From assembly GCA_019347675.1 (NCBI GenBank), contig JAHWKW010000011.1:69198-133197 (forward strand): a DNA stretch of 64,000 nucleotides, written 5' to 3'. A program made the translations under genes and the position numbers. Shown one piece after another: positions 1 to 8,759 of this stretch (positions are counted from its first letter, which is position 1; every line of letters begins with the position of its first letter). The notes beneath the pieces are model-generated. The model was not told the origin of the DNA. It ran no database searches and saw nothing but the letters and a program-made list of their open reading frames with translations. The stretch comes from Actinomycetota bacterium (GTDB lineage Bacteria > Actinomycetota > Nitriliruptoria > Nitriliruptorales > JAHWKO01).

Positions 1-592
1 CGACGTCGGAGCCGGCCGCAGGATCCTGCGCGACGACCCGACCTTCAGGCTGCTCAGCGGAGGGCTGCTCGGTGACCTCACCCAGCGCCAGACCGGCGGA
101 AGACAACCGCTCCTGCGCCGCCTCGACGGTGAGCCCGCCCAGGTCAGGAACACCAACCGCGCCATCGTTGCCGAGGACGACCCACATCACCACCGCCACC
201 GCGACCACCGCGACCGTGACCACCGCGACGATCCACCACGGGAACCCACCGTCCGGCGGGACCTCGACCGGGACCTGCTGGCTGACGTCGTGGACGTCGT
301 CCGGGTCGTCCTCCGCGACCGCCGTCAAGCGGAAGTGGTACCTCCCGGCCTCGACCTCGGGGGGCACCGCGACGTCCACGGAGAACTGCAGCGTTTCGTC
401 CACACGAGCCTGCTGCACGGGCTCCTTGACGGTGTACCAGTCCTCCTGGGCTGGGTCCTCGACCGAGACGCGCGAACGGATCTGTCGAGCGACGCCACTC
501 TTGTTCTGCACGCTGAACACCACCGATCCGCGACGCGTGGACGTGTCAACAGCGACGTGGTCGGTCCCTGGATCGATGGTGAAGTACGGCAC
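1..592 (-). CDS. PASTA-domain membrane protein (3' end outside window)
   Basis: The reading frame stays open to the window edge, so the C-terminus is missing. The visible 197 residues hold an Ig-like beta-rich region (about 1-110), one hydrophobic helix (about 117-139) and then a PASTA repeat (about 147-197, beginning VPDLGGLTVEAAQERL). PASTA repeats usually bind peptidoglycan or muropeptides, so the end after the helix is probably outside the membrane. I chose the GTG at 592 because GGAAGGAG stands 5 nt upstream; an ATG at 631 is in frame but lacks such a site. No kinase domain is visible. The ligand is inferred from the family only. Confidence 0.72.
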   Translation of the reverse strand, partial: MPYFTIDPGTDHVAVDTSTRRGSVVFSVQNKSGVARQIRSRVSVEDPAQEDWYTVKEPVQQARVDETLQFSVDVAVPPEVEAGRYHFRLTAVAEDDPDDVHDVSQQVPVEVPPDGGFPWWIVAVVTVAVVAVAVVMWVVLGNDGAVGVPDLGGLTVEAAQERLSSAGLALGEVTEQPSAEQPEGRVVAQDPAAGSDV

Positions 593-798
593 CCCGGCTC
601 CTTCCGGCGTTGCGTCACGGTGCGCGCCCATCGCGCCTTGGACGATCCGGCTGGACGGGGGAAATCTAGACGACCGTCACCGAACCCGGTGGGGCATGCC
701 TCCCCAGCCCTCGGCTCTGGCGCCGGCGCGTGCTGGGGTGACCGCGCCGGACCGCATGGGGATCGATCGACCGTCGGACGCGGCGTGAGCAGGTTGCG

Positions 799-1125
799 CT
801 ACGCGGTTACCAGTGAGACGACCAGTGCGATCACATAGAGCCCGAAGATGACGATCCAGGGCAGTTGGTCGATCTCCTTGACGGTCCCACCGAACCGGCG
901 CTTGAACGGGTCGACCCTGGGCTGACTTCGCGCCCCAGAGACCCACGCGATGATCGCGCTGATCACCGTGGCGACACCGAATGCGATAGCACCCCCATTT
1001 GGGCCCAGGGCGCCCACGATGACCAGCACGACACCCACCAAGATGATCAGCCCGAAGCCGACCCAGTTCGGGATGGCATCGAGGAGGCGCGTGAAGGGCC
1101 CGCTTGCCGGACTTGCGCTGCTCAT
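799..1125 (-). CDS. Small polytopic membrane protein, unknown function
   Basis: This 108-residue protein has three hydrophobic stretches (about 20-40, 45-64 and 90-107) separated by a basic loop (ARSQPRVDPFKRRFGG). GGAG lies 5 nt before the ATG. I recognise no family. It stands alone: 206 bp separate it from the PASTA gene and about 256 bp from the Kelch gene, and I see no clear regulatory element in either gap. The clean ribosome binding site and hydrophobic pattern make it a likely real gene. Confidence 0.6.
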   Translation of the reverse strand: MSSASPASGPFTRLLDAIPNWVGFGLIILVGVVLVIVGALGPNGGAIAFGVATVISAIIAWVSGARSQPRVDPFKRRFGGTVKEIDQLPWIVIFGLYVIALVVSLVTA

Positions 1126-1381
1126 TTTTCTCCGCCTACGCCGCTTTTACCGTAGAACCGCAAGCTGTGACTTAGAGCTGATGAACCGCGGGTTTCTCCC
1201 CCTCACCTGCCAGGAGCCCCGGGGCCTGCGACCGGGGGAGCCGCCAAAGTGGTCGACTCAGTGCTTTTCCGACTGGCGTGCTTCGGTGTGGTATGCGACT
1301 GTCATACTCGCTCAGCAATACCGTGTCAAGGGTTGGCGGGTCCACTGGGTCCGCGCCGGCGACGACACGACCTCCTCTCGG

Positions 1382-2746
1382 TCACGGCCGGTAGGCGTCG
1401 ATGCAGCTCTGGGCGATCGGCGCCTCCCCGGGGAAGGTCGCGTCGCCGGCTGCGGCCAGCACCGAGCCGTCCGGGAGCAGGGCCGCCCCGTGCTCGCTGC
1501 GTGGGCAGTTCATCTCCCCGGCGCTGACCCATGCCTGCTCGCCGGGGTCGTACCGCTCAGCGGATGCGAGCGAGGTCCGTGTTCCCTGGTTGAAGAATTC
1601 CCCGCCCACGACGAGGACCGTGCCGTCGCCGAGCACGGTGGCGGTGTGGCCGCGACGTGCCTGCCGCAGCGTCGCCGTCTCGGAGAACGCGCCCCGTGCC
1701 GGTTCGAAGACCTCGGCGGACGCGATCGCGCTCGTCCCCGCATCTCCTGCCGCCACCAGGACACGCCCGTCGTCGAGCGGCACCGCCGCATGGTCGGTCC
1801 TGGGCTGCGCCATCCGCCCGGTGCGGCTGAACGTCCGGGTGTTGGGGTCATAGAGCTCGGCGGACGCGACCGGACCGACCTCGTCGCCCTCGACGCCGAG
1901 CCCCCCGGCGATCAGAACCCGCCCGTCGGGCAACAGCGTCGCGGTGTGCTCGAAGCGCGGAACGAGCATGTCGCCGATCGGCGTCCACGTCTCCGAGGCG
2001 GGGTCGTAGACCTCGGCGGTGGCCGTCGGACGCACCGTCTGGCCCCCGCCGCTGGCCGCCCCGCTGTCACCGGTGCCGCCGGTGACCAGGACCATGCCGT
2101 CGTTCAGGACCGTTGCGGTGTGGCCGAGGCGGGGATGGCGCATCCCGGCGGTGGGTTCCCAGGAGCCGGTGGCAGGATCCCACAGTTCGGTCGATGCCAG
2201 GAGCCCCTCGGCCGAGATGCCGCCGGCGGCCAGCAACCTGCCGTCGTCGAGCAGGACGGTGCGGTGTCCCCGGCGTGCCTGTCCGAGATCCCCCGAACGC
2301 GTCCACGCGTCGCTGCCGGGGTCGAAGATCTCGGTGGCCGGGACGGGAACGCTGCCGAGGCCGCCTCCGACGACCGCGACCCGCCCGTCGGGCAGGCTGA
2401 CCGCGCTGGTCGATCCGCGCACGGCCGTCAGCGCCGGCAGCTTCGACCAGTCCCCGACCGGAGCGGCGGCCGGCTCCGTCTCGGCCGGCGACCCGGGCAG
2501 GATCCCGCCGAGGATCAGGGCGCCGGTCAGGATCCCCAGGCCCAGCACGGCCGCCCCGATCGCGAGGAGCAACCGACGACGCGAGGTCGGCGCCTGGGAG
2601 GCAACCGACGGCGTGGCACAGGCCTCGCAACGTAGTCCCACGTCCGTGCGCACCATGCAGCGGGGACAGATCGGGGCGTCGCATTCCGCGCACGTCAGCT
2701 TGGTGCGCGCGCCGTGACGCTCACACTCCAACACCTGGTCGGCCAT
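1382..2746 (-). CDS. Membrane-anchored Kelch beta-propeller with N-terminal zinc ribbon
   Basis: The 454-residue protein starts with a B-box-like zinc-binding segment (residues 1-45, with C and H pairs as in CERHG, CAECD, CPRC and CEAC). A transmembrane helix follows at about 62-86, then roughly six Kelch-type blades (105-450), each with a GG pair and a Y/F-D-P element as in VVGGG and EVYDP. The topology should put the zinc ribbon in the cytoplasm and the propeller outside. The ATG at 2746 is preceded by AGGAG; the frame is open upstream but without a better start. It is the last gene of the propeller run. The fold is clear; the ligand is unknown. Confidence 0.8.
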   Translation of the reverse strand: MADQVLECERHGARTKLTCAECDAPICPRCMVRTDVGLRCEACATPSVASQAPTSRRRLLLAIGAAVLGLGILTGALILGGILPGSPAETEPAAAPVGDWSKLPALTAVRGSTSAVSLPDGRVAVVGGGLGSVPVPATEIFDPGSDAWTRSGDLGQARRGHRTVLLDDGRLLAAGGISAEGLLASTELWDPATGSWEPTAGMRHPRLGHTATVLNDGMVLVTGGTGDSGAASGGGQTVRPTATAEVYDPASETWTPIGDMLVPRFEHTATLLPDGRVLIAGGLGVEGDEVGPVASAELYDPNTRTFSRTGRMAQPRTDHAAVPLDDGRVLVAAGDAGTSAIASAEVFEPARGAFSETATLRQARRGHTATVLGDGTVLVVGGEFFNQGTRTSLASAERYDPGEQAWVSAGEMNCPRSEHGAALLPDGSVLAAAGDATFPGEAPIAQSCIDAYRP

Positions 2747-2886
2747 CACCGTCTCCTGCGACGAACGGGTTGCGCCGATCCGAGCCGGTCGCGGCCCCGC
2801 CAGGTCGGCGTCTCGCGCAGCACCGCGGTCCGGGCGGACGGTACAACCGCACGGTCGGGTCGTCGTGAGGCGCGCGGCGAGCCGGG

Positions 2887-4470
2887 TCACGCACCGCTGT
2901 GTCGACGTCGGGCTCCCAGCAACCACCATGCCGTGAGGGCGACGACGGACCCGGCCAGCGCCCCGAGGGTCACGGTGCGTCGCACAGCCAGCGCGTCGCG
3001 GTCGGGCATGCGCACCTGGGCGGCGACCAGGTCCTGGCGGCCGGTCGCTTCGTCGCCGAGCCGGGTGTCGGTCCAGACCGCCAGCGCAGCGGCATCCCAG
3101 CTGTCCAGCCCCAGCCGGGAGCCGAAGTCGACCGGCAGGTGCGGGGCCGCCTGGGGCCCGACTCGGGAATCGAACGACGCGGACGACACACGGACGTTTC
3201 GGAACGGCTGGTCTGCGTCGGGGGAGGAGGCGAGGAACACGTCGGTCATGACGTTCTGCGGGTCGCGGCGCCGGTCGTAGAACACGACGTCGACCCGACC
3301 GTCGGGCGAGACCGCCGCCTGCGGCAGGTACTGGTCGGTGCCGTCGTCGGCCGGGTTGTTGTTGACCCGCGTCAGCCCACTCCAGCTGCGGCCATCGGGT
3401 GACCGACGCAGGAACACGTCCCGGTCGCCGTTGCGGCCATCGGCCCAGACGGCGATGAGTCCTCCCCCGGGACGTGCGGCGATCGACGGGAAGGCCGGCG
3501 TGAACACGAGGAACCGTTCGGTCGGGACCACCTCGGAGTCGATCTCCGTCCCCTCCGAGAAGCTGCGGCCCCGGTCACCCGAGCGGGTCACGACCAGCGC
3601 GAACGGCTGGTCCCAAGCGGGCCCCTCGAGGTTCTGGAAGTCACGCACGTCGCCCTTGAAGTCCTGGTAGACGACGACCAGATCACCTGCCGCATCCACG
3701 ACCGGTGACGCGGCACCCACCCGCTGGCGGTCGGGGTCGCTGACGCGGGTCGGCTGGGAGAACGTCCGACCGCCGTCGTCAGACCGGACCGCCACGATCG
3801 GGGCCTCGCCCACCAGCTGCAGCGTCCCCACGTCGGTGGCCTGCAGGTAGGTCACGTGGATGGCGCCGTCGGGGGCGATCACCACACGGGCCTGGAACGC
3901 CAACTCACCCGCGACCCGCCCCACCTGCGTCAGCGACTGCCCACCGTCGTCCGAGCGGGCGATCCACAGGTTGTCGGGGACGTTGCCGGGGCCGGTGAGG
4001 TTCACGTACGTCACGTACAGGATCCCGTCCGCGGTGAACGCGGCGTCCGGGGCGTAGGGGCGGTCCAGGCCCTCGGGGAGCGGAAGGGACGTCGTCCGCC
4101 ACGTGCCGCCCCCGTCCACGGTCCAGTGCAGCAACGCGCGGAACTCGGGCCGGTCGACCCGGCTGACCACCACGAGGTTGTCGGGGTCCAGCGGGTTGCG
4201 TGCGGTGGACGGTGAGTTGTGCGCGTCGATCGGGCCGGTGGGGTTGACGAACTGGTTGCCCTCGACGACGACGTCGCGGTCGGCCGTGAGCCACAGGACC
4301 GCCCCGACCGCCCCGACCGCCCCGAGCAGCGCCGCGACGAGCGCCAGCACCGGCCGTGCCAGGCCGATGGCGGAGCGTCCCGGACCGTCCCCATCACCAG
4401 CGCCACGACCAGCGCCACGACCAGCGTCACCGCCGGTCGTCACGTCCGGTCCGCGTTCCCCAGCGGTCAC
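2887..4470 (-). CDS. Asp-box (BNR/sialidase-like) beta-propeller, two membrane helices
   Basis: The 527-residue protein carries Asp-box motifs of the S-x-D-x-G-x-[ST]-[FWL] kind (SDDGGQSL, SDDGGRTF, SPDGRSW), the mark of BNR/sialidase-like propellers. Unlike its neighbours it has an N-terminal hydrophobic helix (about 38-62) after a Gly/Asp-rich leader, plus a C-terminal helix followed by an Arg-rich tail. I found no convincing sialidase arginine triad or RIP motif, so enzymatic activity is doubtful. The GTG at 4470 overlaps the stop of the gene before it as GTGA, which favours this start over an open extension to 4524. It is probably translated together with the neighbouring propeller genes. 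Confidence 0.78.
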   Translation of the reverse strand: MTAGERGPDVTTGGDAGRGAGRGAGDGDGPGRSAIGLARPVLALVAALLGAVGAVGAVLWLTADRDVVVEGNQFVNPTGPIDAHNSPSTARNPLDPDNLVVVSRVDRPEFRALLHWTVDGGGTWRTTSLPLPEGLDRPYAPDAAFTADGILYVTYVNLTGPGNVPDNLWIARSDDGGQSLTQVGRVAGELAFQARVVIAPDGAIHVTYLQATDVGTLQLVGEAPIVAVRSDDGGRTFSQPTRVSDPDRQRVGAASPVVDAAGDLVVVYQDFKGDVRDFQNLEGPAWDQPFALVVTRSGDRGRSFSEGTEIDSEVVPTERFLVFTPAFPSIAARPGGGLIAVWADGRNGDRDVFLRRSPDGRSWSGLTRVNNNPADDGTDQYLPQAAVSPDGRVDVVFYDRRRDPQNVMTDVFLASSPDADQPFRNVRVSSASFDSRVGPQAAPHLPVDFGSRLGLDSWDAAALAVWTDTRLGDEATGRQDLVAAQVRMPDRDALAVRRTVTLGALAGSVVALTAWWLLGARRRHSGA

Positions 4471-6152
4471 GCCCGGTCGGGGGCGTTCGCCGTCGCCACG
4501 CCGCCGCGGCGTGTGACCGCCCACGCGATCAGCATCGCCAAACCCATCCCGAGGACCAGGGCGGCGCCGCCGACGGCGAACAGCGCCCAGTTGGGGGTGC
4601 CCGCCCCGGCCGCCCCGGCCGCCCCGGCCGGTCGCTCGTGCCGCGCGGTCGCGAAGTACACGTCCTCGGCTTGCAGGTCACGGTCACCGTTGCGCGTGTC
4701 CTGCCAGGCGACGTACGCGCCGTCGTCGCTCGAGGCGATGCCGACGCTCATGTGACTGTGGACGTTGTTGGACCACACTCCGATCTCGCGGTTGATGATC
4801 CGGTCGGTGATGCGCACGTTCGGCGCCCACGTCCGGCCGCCGTCCGTGGAGAAGCTGTAGTAGACGTCCTGGAACCCGTCGTGGTTGAACGGCGGCGAGA
4901 ACCCGTCGGGGAAGCGCTCCGGGTACGGGCTGTTGCGGAAGTCGTACCAGGCGACATCCACCCGCCCGTTCGGCGCGATCGAGACCCCCGGGTTGTAGTG
5001 GTTGATGTGGCGGTCCTCGTTCGCGTCGTCGTTGATCGTGACCCGCTCGCTCCAGGTCTGGCCGCCGTCGGTGGACGACCGCAGGAAGATGTCGACGTCC
5101 TCCACCGCCGGGTCGAAATGGGTGTCCTCGTGGGCGTACCAGGCCGCGTACAGCGTGCCGTCGTTCTGGTCGGCGGCCAGGACGTACTTGCGACCACCGA
5201 AGAAGGAGGCGTTGCCCGCGTCGACCTGGACCGGTTCGGACCAGGTCTGGCCGCCGTCGGCGGAACGGCGGTGGTAGACGGTCCGGGCCACCTGGAAGGG
5301 GTCGGTGCCCTCGGGGACGGCACCGAGGCCGATCGGGAAGATGACGTGGAGGGTCCCGTCGGGGTCGACCGCCGGACGCGGCTGGTAGGCGCCCCGCTCG
5401 TCGCTGACGTCGACCGGCTCGCCGAAGCTCCGCCCCCCGTCGTGCGACGCGGCGACCAGCGCCTTGGTCGGTTTGTCGTCGTCCTCACCGCCCCGGCCCA
5501 TCCACGCCACGTAGACGTTGGACGGGTCGGAGTGGTCGACGGCGACCATCGGGCGGTCGTTGTTGTGCAGCCCGCGGTTCTCGGTGACCGGTTCGGGCGC
5601 CTCGAACACGAAGTTGGTCTCGAACGTGCGCCCACCGTCTTCCGACCGGGCCAAAAAGACGTGCAGCGGCAGGAACTCGTCGTCGGCGTAGGTCGGGTCG
5701 TTGGCGTAGAAGGCGACGTACAGCACGCCGTCAGGATCGAACGTGAGCGTCGCGTAGGGCCCGTTGATGGGCTTCTGCGAGCACTTGGTCCACGGGTCCT
5801 CGTGGATGTCACCGCCGCGGAACCAGCTGCGCCCGCCGTCGCTGGAGATGTGCACGACGCATCCGAAGTCGTGGCGTACCTCGGACTCGACCACCACCAG
5901 CTCACCGTTGGTGGGGTTGCGGGCCAGCTGTGGTGACGAGTGCGCCCGCGACGGCCGAGGGTTGTCGGTCACCTGCACCGCCGCCGTGACCGCAGGAGTC
6001 GCCGACCGGTCACCGGTCTGACCGTCACCGGCGACGGCCGGCTGGCCGCCGATCAGCCCGGCCCCGGCCAGCAGCCCCGCCAGTGCGACCCCCAACCACC
6101 TCGACGTGCACCGCTGGCGCGCGCGGTCGGCCAGGGGCGTTCGCTGTGTCAT
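4467..6152 (-). CDS. Secreted Asp-box beta-propeller with C-terminal membrane anchor
   Basis: This 561-residue protein has a signal-like hydrophobic stretch (about 19-42, ending PAVAG), a propeller body with several Asp boxes (SSDGGRSW, SEDGGRTF, SADGGQTW, STDGGQTW) and a C-terminal helix (about 525-548) ending in VTRR. The words VDVAWYDFRN, TDGGRTWAPNVR and AYVAWQDTRNG recur in its paralogues at 6194, 17024 and 19178. ATG 6152 has GGAGG upstream; a TTG at 6197 would overlap the previous gene. It probably sits on the cell surface. Sialidase catalytic residues are not evident, so I call the fold and not an activity. Confidence 0.82.
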   Translation of the reverse strand: MTQRTPLADRARQRCTSRWLGVALAGLLAGAGLIGGQPAVAGDGQTGDRSATPAVTAAVQVTDNPRPSRAHSSPQLARNPTNGELVVVESEVRHDFGCVVHISSDGGRSWFRGGDIHEDPWTKCSQKPINGPYATLTFDPDGVLYVAFYANDPTYADDEFLPLHVFLARSEDGGRTFETNFVFEAPEPVTENRGLHNNDRPMVAVDHSDPSNVYVAWMGRGGEDDDKPTKALVAASHDGGRSFGEPVDVSDERGAYQPRPAVDPDGTLHVIFPIGLGAVPEGTDPFQVARTVYHRRSADGGQTWSEPVQVDAGNASFFGGRKYVLAADQNDGTLYAAWYAHEDTHFDPAVEDVDIFLRSSTDGGQTWSERVTINDDANEDRHINHYNPGVSIAPNGRVDVAWYDFRNSPYPERFPDGFSPPFNHDGFQDVYYSFSTDGGRTWAPNVRITDRIINREIGVWSNNVHSHMSVGIASSDDGAYVAWQDTRNGDRDLQAEDVYFATARHERPAGAAGAAGAGTPNWALFAVGGAALVLGMGLAMLIAWAVTRRGGVATANAPDRA

Positions 6153-6193
6153 CCGCTCGCGCCTCCGCCTGGTCCCGTCGCCGTGTCCGCCGG

Positions 6194-7855
6194 TCAAACG
6201 CCGGCCGGGACCCGCTCGCGCTGCTGCGGTTGCGGGCCGGTGCGCATCCGGCTCCCGACGACCAGGAGCGCAGTTCCACCCAGCGCCAACCCGATCAGCC
6301 CCGCGATCACGTACCGCAGCGTGCTGTTCCCGACGGTGACGGGAGAGAACTGCAACGCCGCTGCGAACACGTCCTGTGACTGACCGGCCGCGTCGGCCAG
6401 CCGGGTGTCATCCCAGGCGTACAGCGCGTAGTCGTCGGCCGAGCCGACGCCGGGAGGTTGGCGCATGTCGAAGCCGTTGCTCCACGTGCCGATGTCCCGG
6501 TCGATGGACTGGTCAGAGATGCGGACGTTGGGTGCCCAGCTCTCGCCGTTGTCGTCGGACCAGGTCGCGTACACGTCGTTGGCGAACAGCCCCGGGTCGT
6601 TGCGGAAGTCCCACCACGCGACGTCGACGCGGCCGTTGGGCGCGACGCTGACCTGCGCCTGGTACTGGCCGGCCAGCTGCTCGGCCGCGTCGTCGTTGAG
6701 CTGCTGCGGTGCGCTGAACGTCGCCCCACCGTCGGTTGACCGGCGGTGGTAGATGTCCCGGTCGCCCAGCGGCCCGTCGGGCTTGTCCTCGTACGCCATG
6801 TGCAGGGTGCCCTGCTCGCCCCCGACCGGGCTCCACGCGAAGGTCGGGTAGTCGAAGGACGGCCCCAACGTCCCGATCTCGTTCACGGTGAACGTCTGCC
6901 CGTTGTCGGTCGAGCGCGCCAGTAGCAGAAGATCCTCGAGGTCGCTACCTCGGGGGGCGCTCCCCGCGAACATCACGTACAGGGTCCCGTCGTCGGCGAC
7001 GGCGAGCTGGGGCGCGGCGCTGAACGACACCCCGATCGTATGGTCCTCCTCGAGGTCGAACTCCTCGGCGGACAGCACGCGCTCGTAGTCACCGAACGCG
7101 CTGACCGGCGCCGAGAAGGTCTCGCCCCCGTCGGTCGACGCGATCACCATCGGCTCGTTGGGGACCTCCGGGTCGGCGTTGGGCTGGCGTTGCACGTACC
7201 CGACGTAGACGCGGTCCTGGCCGCCGGTCGTGCGGTCCACCGCCAGGGACGACACCGGCCGGTTGTTCTGGACGTCCTCTCCCTCCAGGCCGCGGGTGTC
7301 GTGCGCGACCACCGGCTGCCAGGTGTCACCGAGGTCGTCCGACCGTGACACGATGATGCTGAGGTTGCCACGCGAACCGGCGTGGGCCGCGTCCCGCCCC
7401 GGTTCCTCGTCCTGGGGACCCCAACCGACCATGCCCATGTAGATGGCCCCGTCACGTCCCATCGCCATCGGGGTCATGGTGGTCATGCCGGAGGTGTGGA
7501 AGCAGAACGGGTAGTCCTGCGGCGACGGCGATGCGTCCAGCAGCCTCCACGTCTGCCCGCCGTCGCGCGAGCGCAGCAGGTGGCAGGTCCTGGCCCGCAT
7601 GTCCACCGTCCCCGCCACCGCCGTGAGCGGGTCGGCGCGGTCGACCAGGACGTAGGGCGCCGCGTAGGTCCTCGTCGGCGCGACGTCGTCGACGGTGGCG
7701 TTCACCGACCGGGTGACGCGGGCAGGATGCTGGGCGCCGGCCGGGCTCGCACCGAGCACGACCACTGCGCCCATCGCCGCGATGAACCACCGGCTGACCG
7801 TGGTCCTGGCACGTCGGCCGATCGGCCGCGACACGTGCCCGTCGTGTCCCGTCAT
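6194..7855 (-). CDS. Secreted Asp-box beta-propeller with C-terminal membrane anchor
   Basis: The 553-residue product has a signal peptide (hydrophobic core about 20-38, then ASPAGAQ), Asp boxes such as SRDGGQTW, STDGGETF, STDNGQTF, STDGGATF and SDDNGESW, and a C-terminal helix (about 512-535) with a basic tail. It shares VDVAWWDFRND and APNVRISDQSIDR with the paralogues. Start ATG 7855 is preceded by GGGAG. It lies between the Ig-like gene and the 4467 propeller in one run of same-strand genes with small gaps, so co-transcription is likely. Function is unknown; a ligand-binding or structural surface role is inferred. Confidence 0.82.
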   Translation of the reverse strand: MTGHDGHVSRPIGRRARTTVSRWFIAAMGAVVVLGASPAGAQHPARVTRSVNATVDDVAPTRTYAAPYVLVDRADPLTAVAGTVDMRARTCHLLRSRDGGQTWRLLDASPSPQDYPFCFHTSGMTTMTPMAMGRDGAIYMGMVGWGPQDEEPGRDAAHAGSRGNLSIIVSRSDDLGDTWQPVVAHDTRGLEGEDVQNNRPVSSLAVDRTTGGQDRVYVGYVQRQPNADPEVPNEPMVIASTDGGETFSAPVSAFGDYERVLSAEEFDLEEDHTIGVSFSAAPQLAVADDGTLYVMFAGSAPRGSDLEDLLLLARSTDNGQTFTVNEIGTLGPSFDYPTFAWSPVGGEQGTLHMAYEDKPDGPLGDRDIYHRRSTDGGATFSAPQQLNDDAAEQLAGQYQAQVSVAPNGRVDVAWWDFRNDPGLFANDVYATWSDDNGESWAPNVRISDQSIDRDIGTWSNGFDMRQPPGVGSADDYALYAWDDTRLADAAGQSQDVFAAALQFSPVTVGNSTLRYVIAGLIGLALGGTALLVVGSRMRTGPQPQQRERVPAGV

Positions 7856-7864
7856 GACCGCTCT

Positions 7865-7912
7865 CCCGTCTCGGTGCCCGTCTCGGTGCCCGTCTCGGTG
7901 CCCGTCTCGGTG
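7865..7912. repeat. Four perfect tandem 12-bp repeats
   Basis: The unit CCCGTCTCGGTG occurs four times without mismatch, filling most of the 70-bp gap between the Ig-like gene (ends 7926) and the propeller gene that starts at 7855. It contains no obvious hairpin and lies about 10 bp upstream of that propeller's start, so copy-number change would alter the spacing around its leader. Confidence 0.9.
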
Positions 7913-7925
7913 CTTGACGTCCCGC

Positions 7926-8543
7926 TCACTCCGCGGAGGCCTGTGGCGCCGCTTCGCTGCGCCTGCGGGCCAACCGACCAGCGAGCATGCCGGCCCCCAC
8001 CGCCAGGGCGGCGACCCCGACGGCGATCGCGGCCAGCGGCCACCAGCCGACCGTCTGGTCCTGCACGGCCACCCCGGCGGGGCGCGGTTCGAGCGGGAAC
8101 CGACCGAACCCCTCCTCGAACAACGGCGCGTCGGCCACGGGAGCGGCCACCCCGGGTGCGCTGACCCGGATCACCGTCTTGGCCGGCACGCCACGGATGT
8201 AGGCGGTGTCCTCGTTGAGCTGTTGGGTGGCGAACAGCGTGTAGACGCCCGGCTCGACGTCCTGCGGGATCGTCACGGTGCCCGGCGTGAACGCCGCGTA
8301 GAACTGCGAGTCGGTCTCGAACGTCCCGAGCACCGGACCGTCGGGCGCGCCGAAGCGGATCTCGACCGTGCTCTCGGGTGCGTAGCCGCGGGGACCCCAC
8401 ACCCTCACCTGGGCGCCTGGCTCGACCCGGGTCGGGTCGGCGTGCAGCTGGGCGACGTGTGGCGCGAAGGCCGGTAGCGCGGTCAGAACCAGGACGCCGA
8501 CCGTGACCGGCCAGACCGTCAACATGCGGTGAACGCGTCGCAT
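7926..8543 (-). CDS. Exported Ig/IPT-like protein with C-terminal membrane helix
   Basis: The 205-residue protein has an N-terminal signal-like stretch (about 7-25, ending ALPAFA), a beta-rich domain (about 30-120, with DPTRVEPGAQVRVWGPRGY, typical of IPT/Ig-like folds that begin with 'value, then sense of excess') and a C-terminal helix (about 168-190) with RRR behind it. The layout matches the protein encoded at 12094-12708. It is the first gene of the propeller run, directly downstream of the 23-bp repeat array. ATG 8543 is the first good start; a second ATG follows at 8525. The exact family is not recognised. Confidence 0.7.
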   Translation of the reverse strand: MRRVHRMLTVWPVTVGVLVLTALPAFAPHVAQLHADPTRVEPGAQVRVWGPRGYAPESTVEIRFGAPDGPVLGTFETDSQFYAAFTPGTVTIPQDVEPGVYTLFATQQLNEDTAYIRGVPAKTVIRVSAPGVAAPVADAPLFEEGFGRFPLEPRPAGVAVQDQTVGWWPLAAIAVGVAALAVGAGMLAGRLARRRSEAAPQASAE

Positions 8544-8618
8544 CGGTGCCGATCCCCCATCCGGAGTCTGGGCGGACGATAACCACCAACCGCAAGACCA
8601 GCAAATGCACACTGTCCG

Positions 8619-8718
8619 CTAGCGGTAAGTGCGGCCGACATATACTGGTAAGTGCGGCCGACATCTAGCGGTAAGTGCAGCTGACATATACCGGTAAGTG
8701 CAGCCAACATCTAGCGGT
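8619..8718. promoter_or_regulatory. Array of four and a third 23-bp direct repeats, putative operator region
   Basis: Four units of exactly 23 bp run at 8619-8641, 8642-8664, 8665-8687 and 8688-8710, followed by eight bases of a fifth. All share GGTAAGTGC, then a purine-GC core, then ACAT. The first five bases alternate CTAGC / ATACT / CTAGC / ATACC, so the array is really two copies of a 46-bp AB unit. It fills the gap between the hydrolase gene (ends 8760) and the first gene of the propeller run (starts 8543), where the run's promoter should be. Related words occur upstream of other propeller genes. Operator function is inferred. Confidence 0.75.
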
Positions 8719-8759
8719 CGCGGACGGCAGGGCGGCGGCCCGCCAGGTGGGGACGTCGA

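Noticed and set aside
72-838. Plus-strand open frames opposite the PASTA gene
   Set aside because: They are rich in Thr/Ser/Arg as mirror frames of a GC-rich gene; the minus frame has a PASTA repeat, a helix and a good ribosome binding site.
950-2635. Long plus-strand frame of 561 codons opposite the Kelch gene
   Set aside because: It has no domain, and its Arg/Gly/Asp-rich composition is that of the antisense of a GC-rich gene; the Kelch repeats are on the minus strand.
8619-8718. CRISPR array at the 23-bp repeats
   Set aside because: The units are contiguous with no spacers and there are no cas genes in the window.
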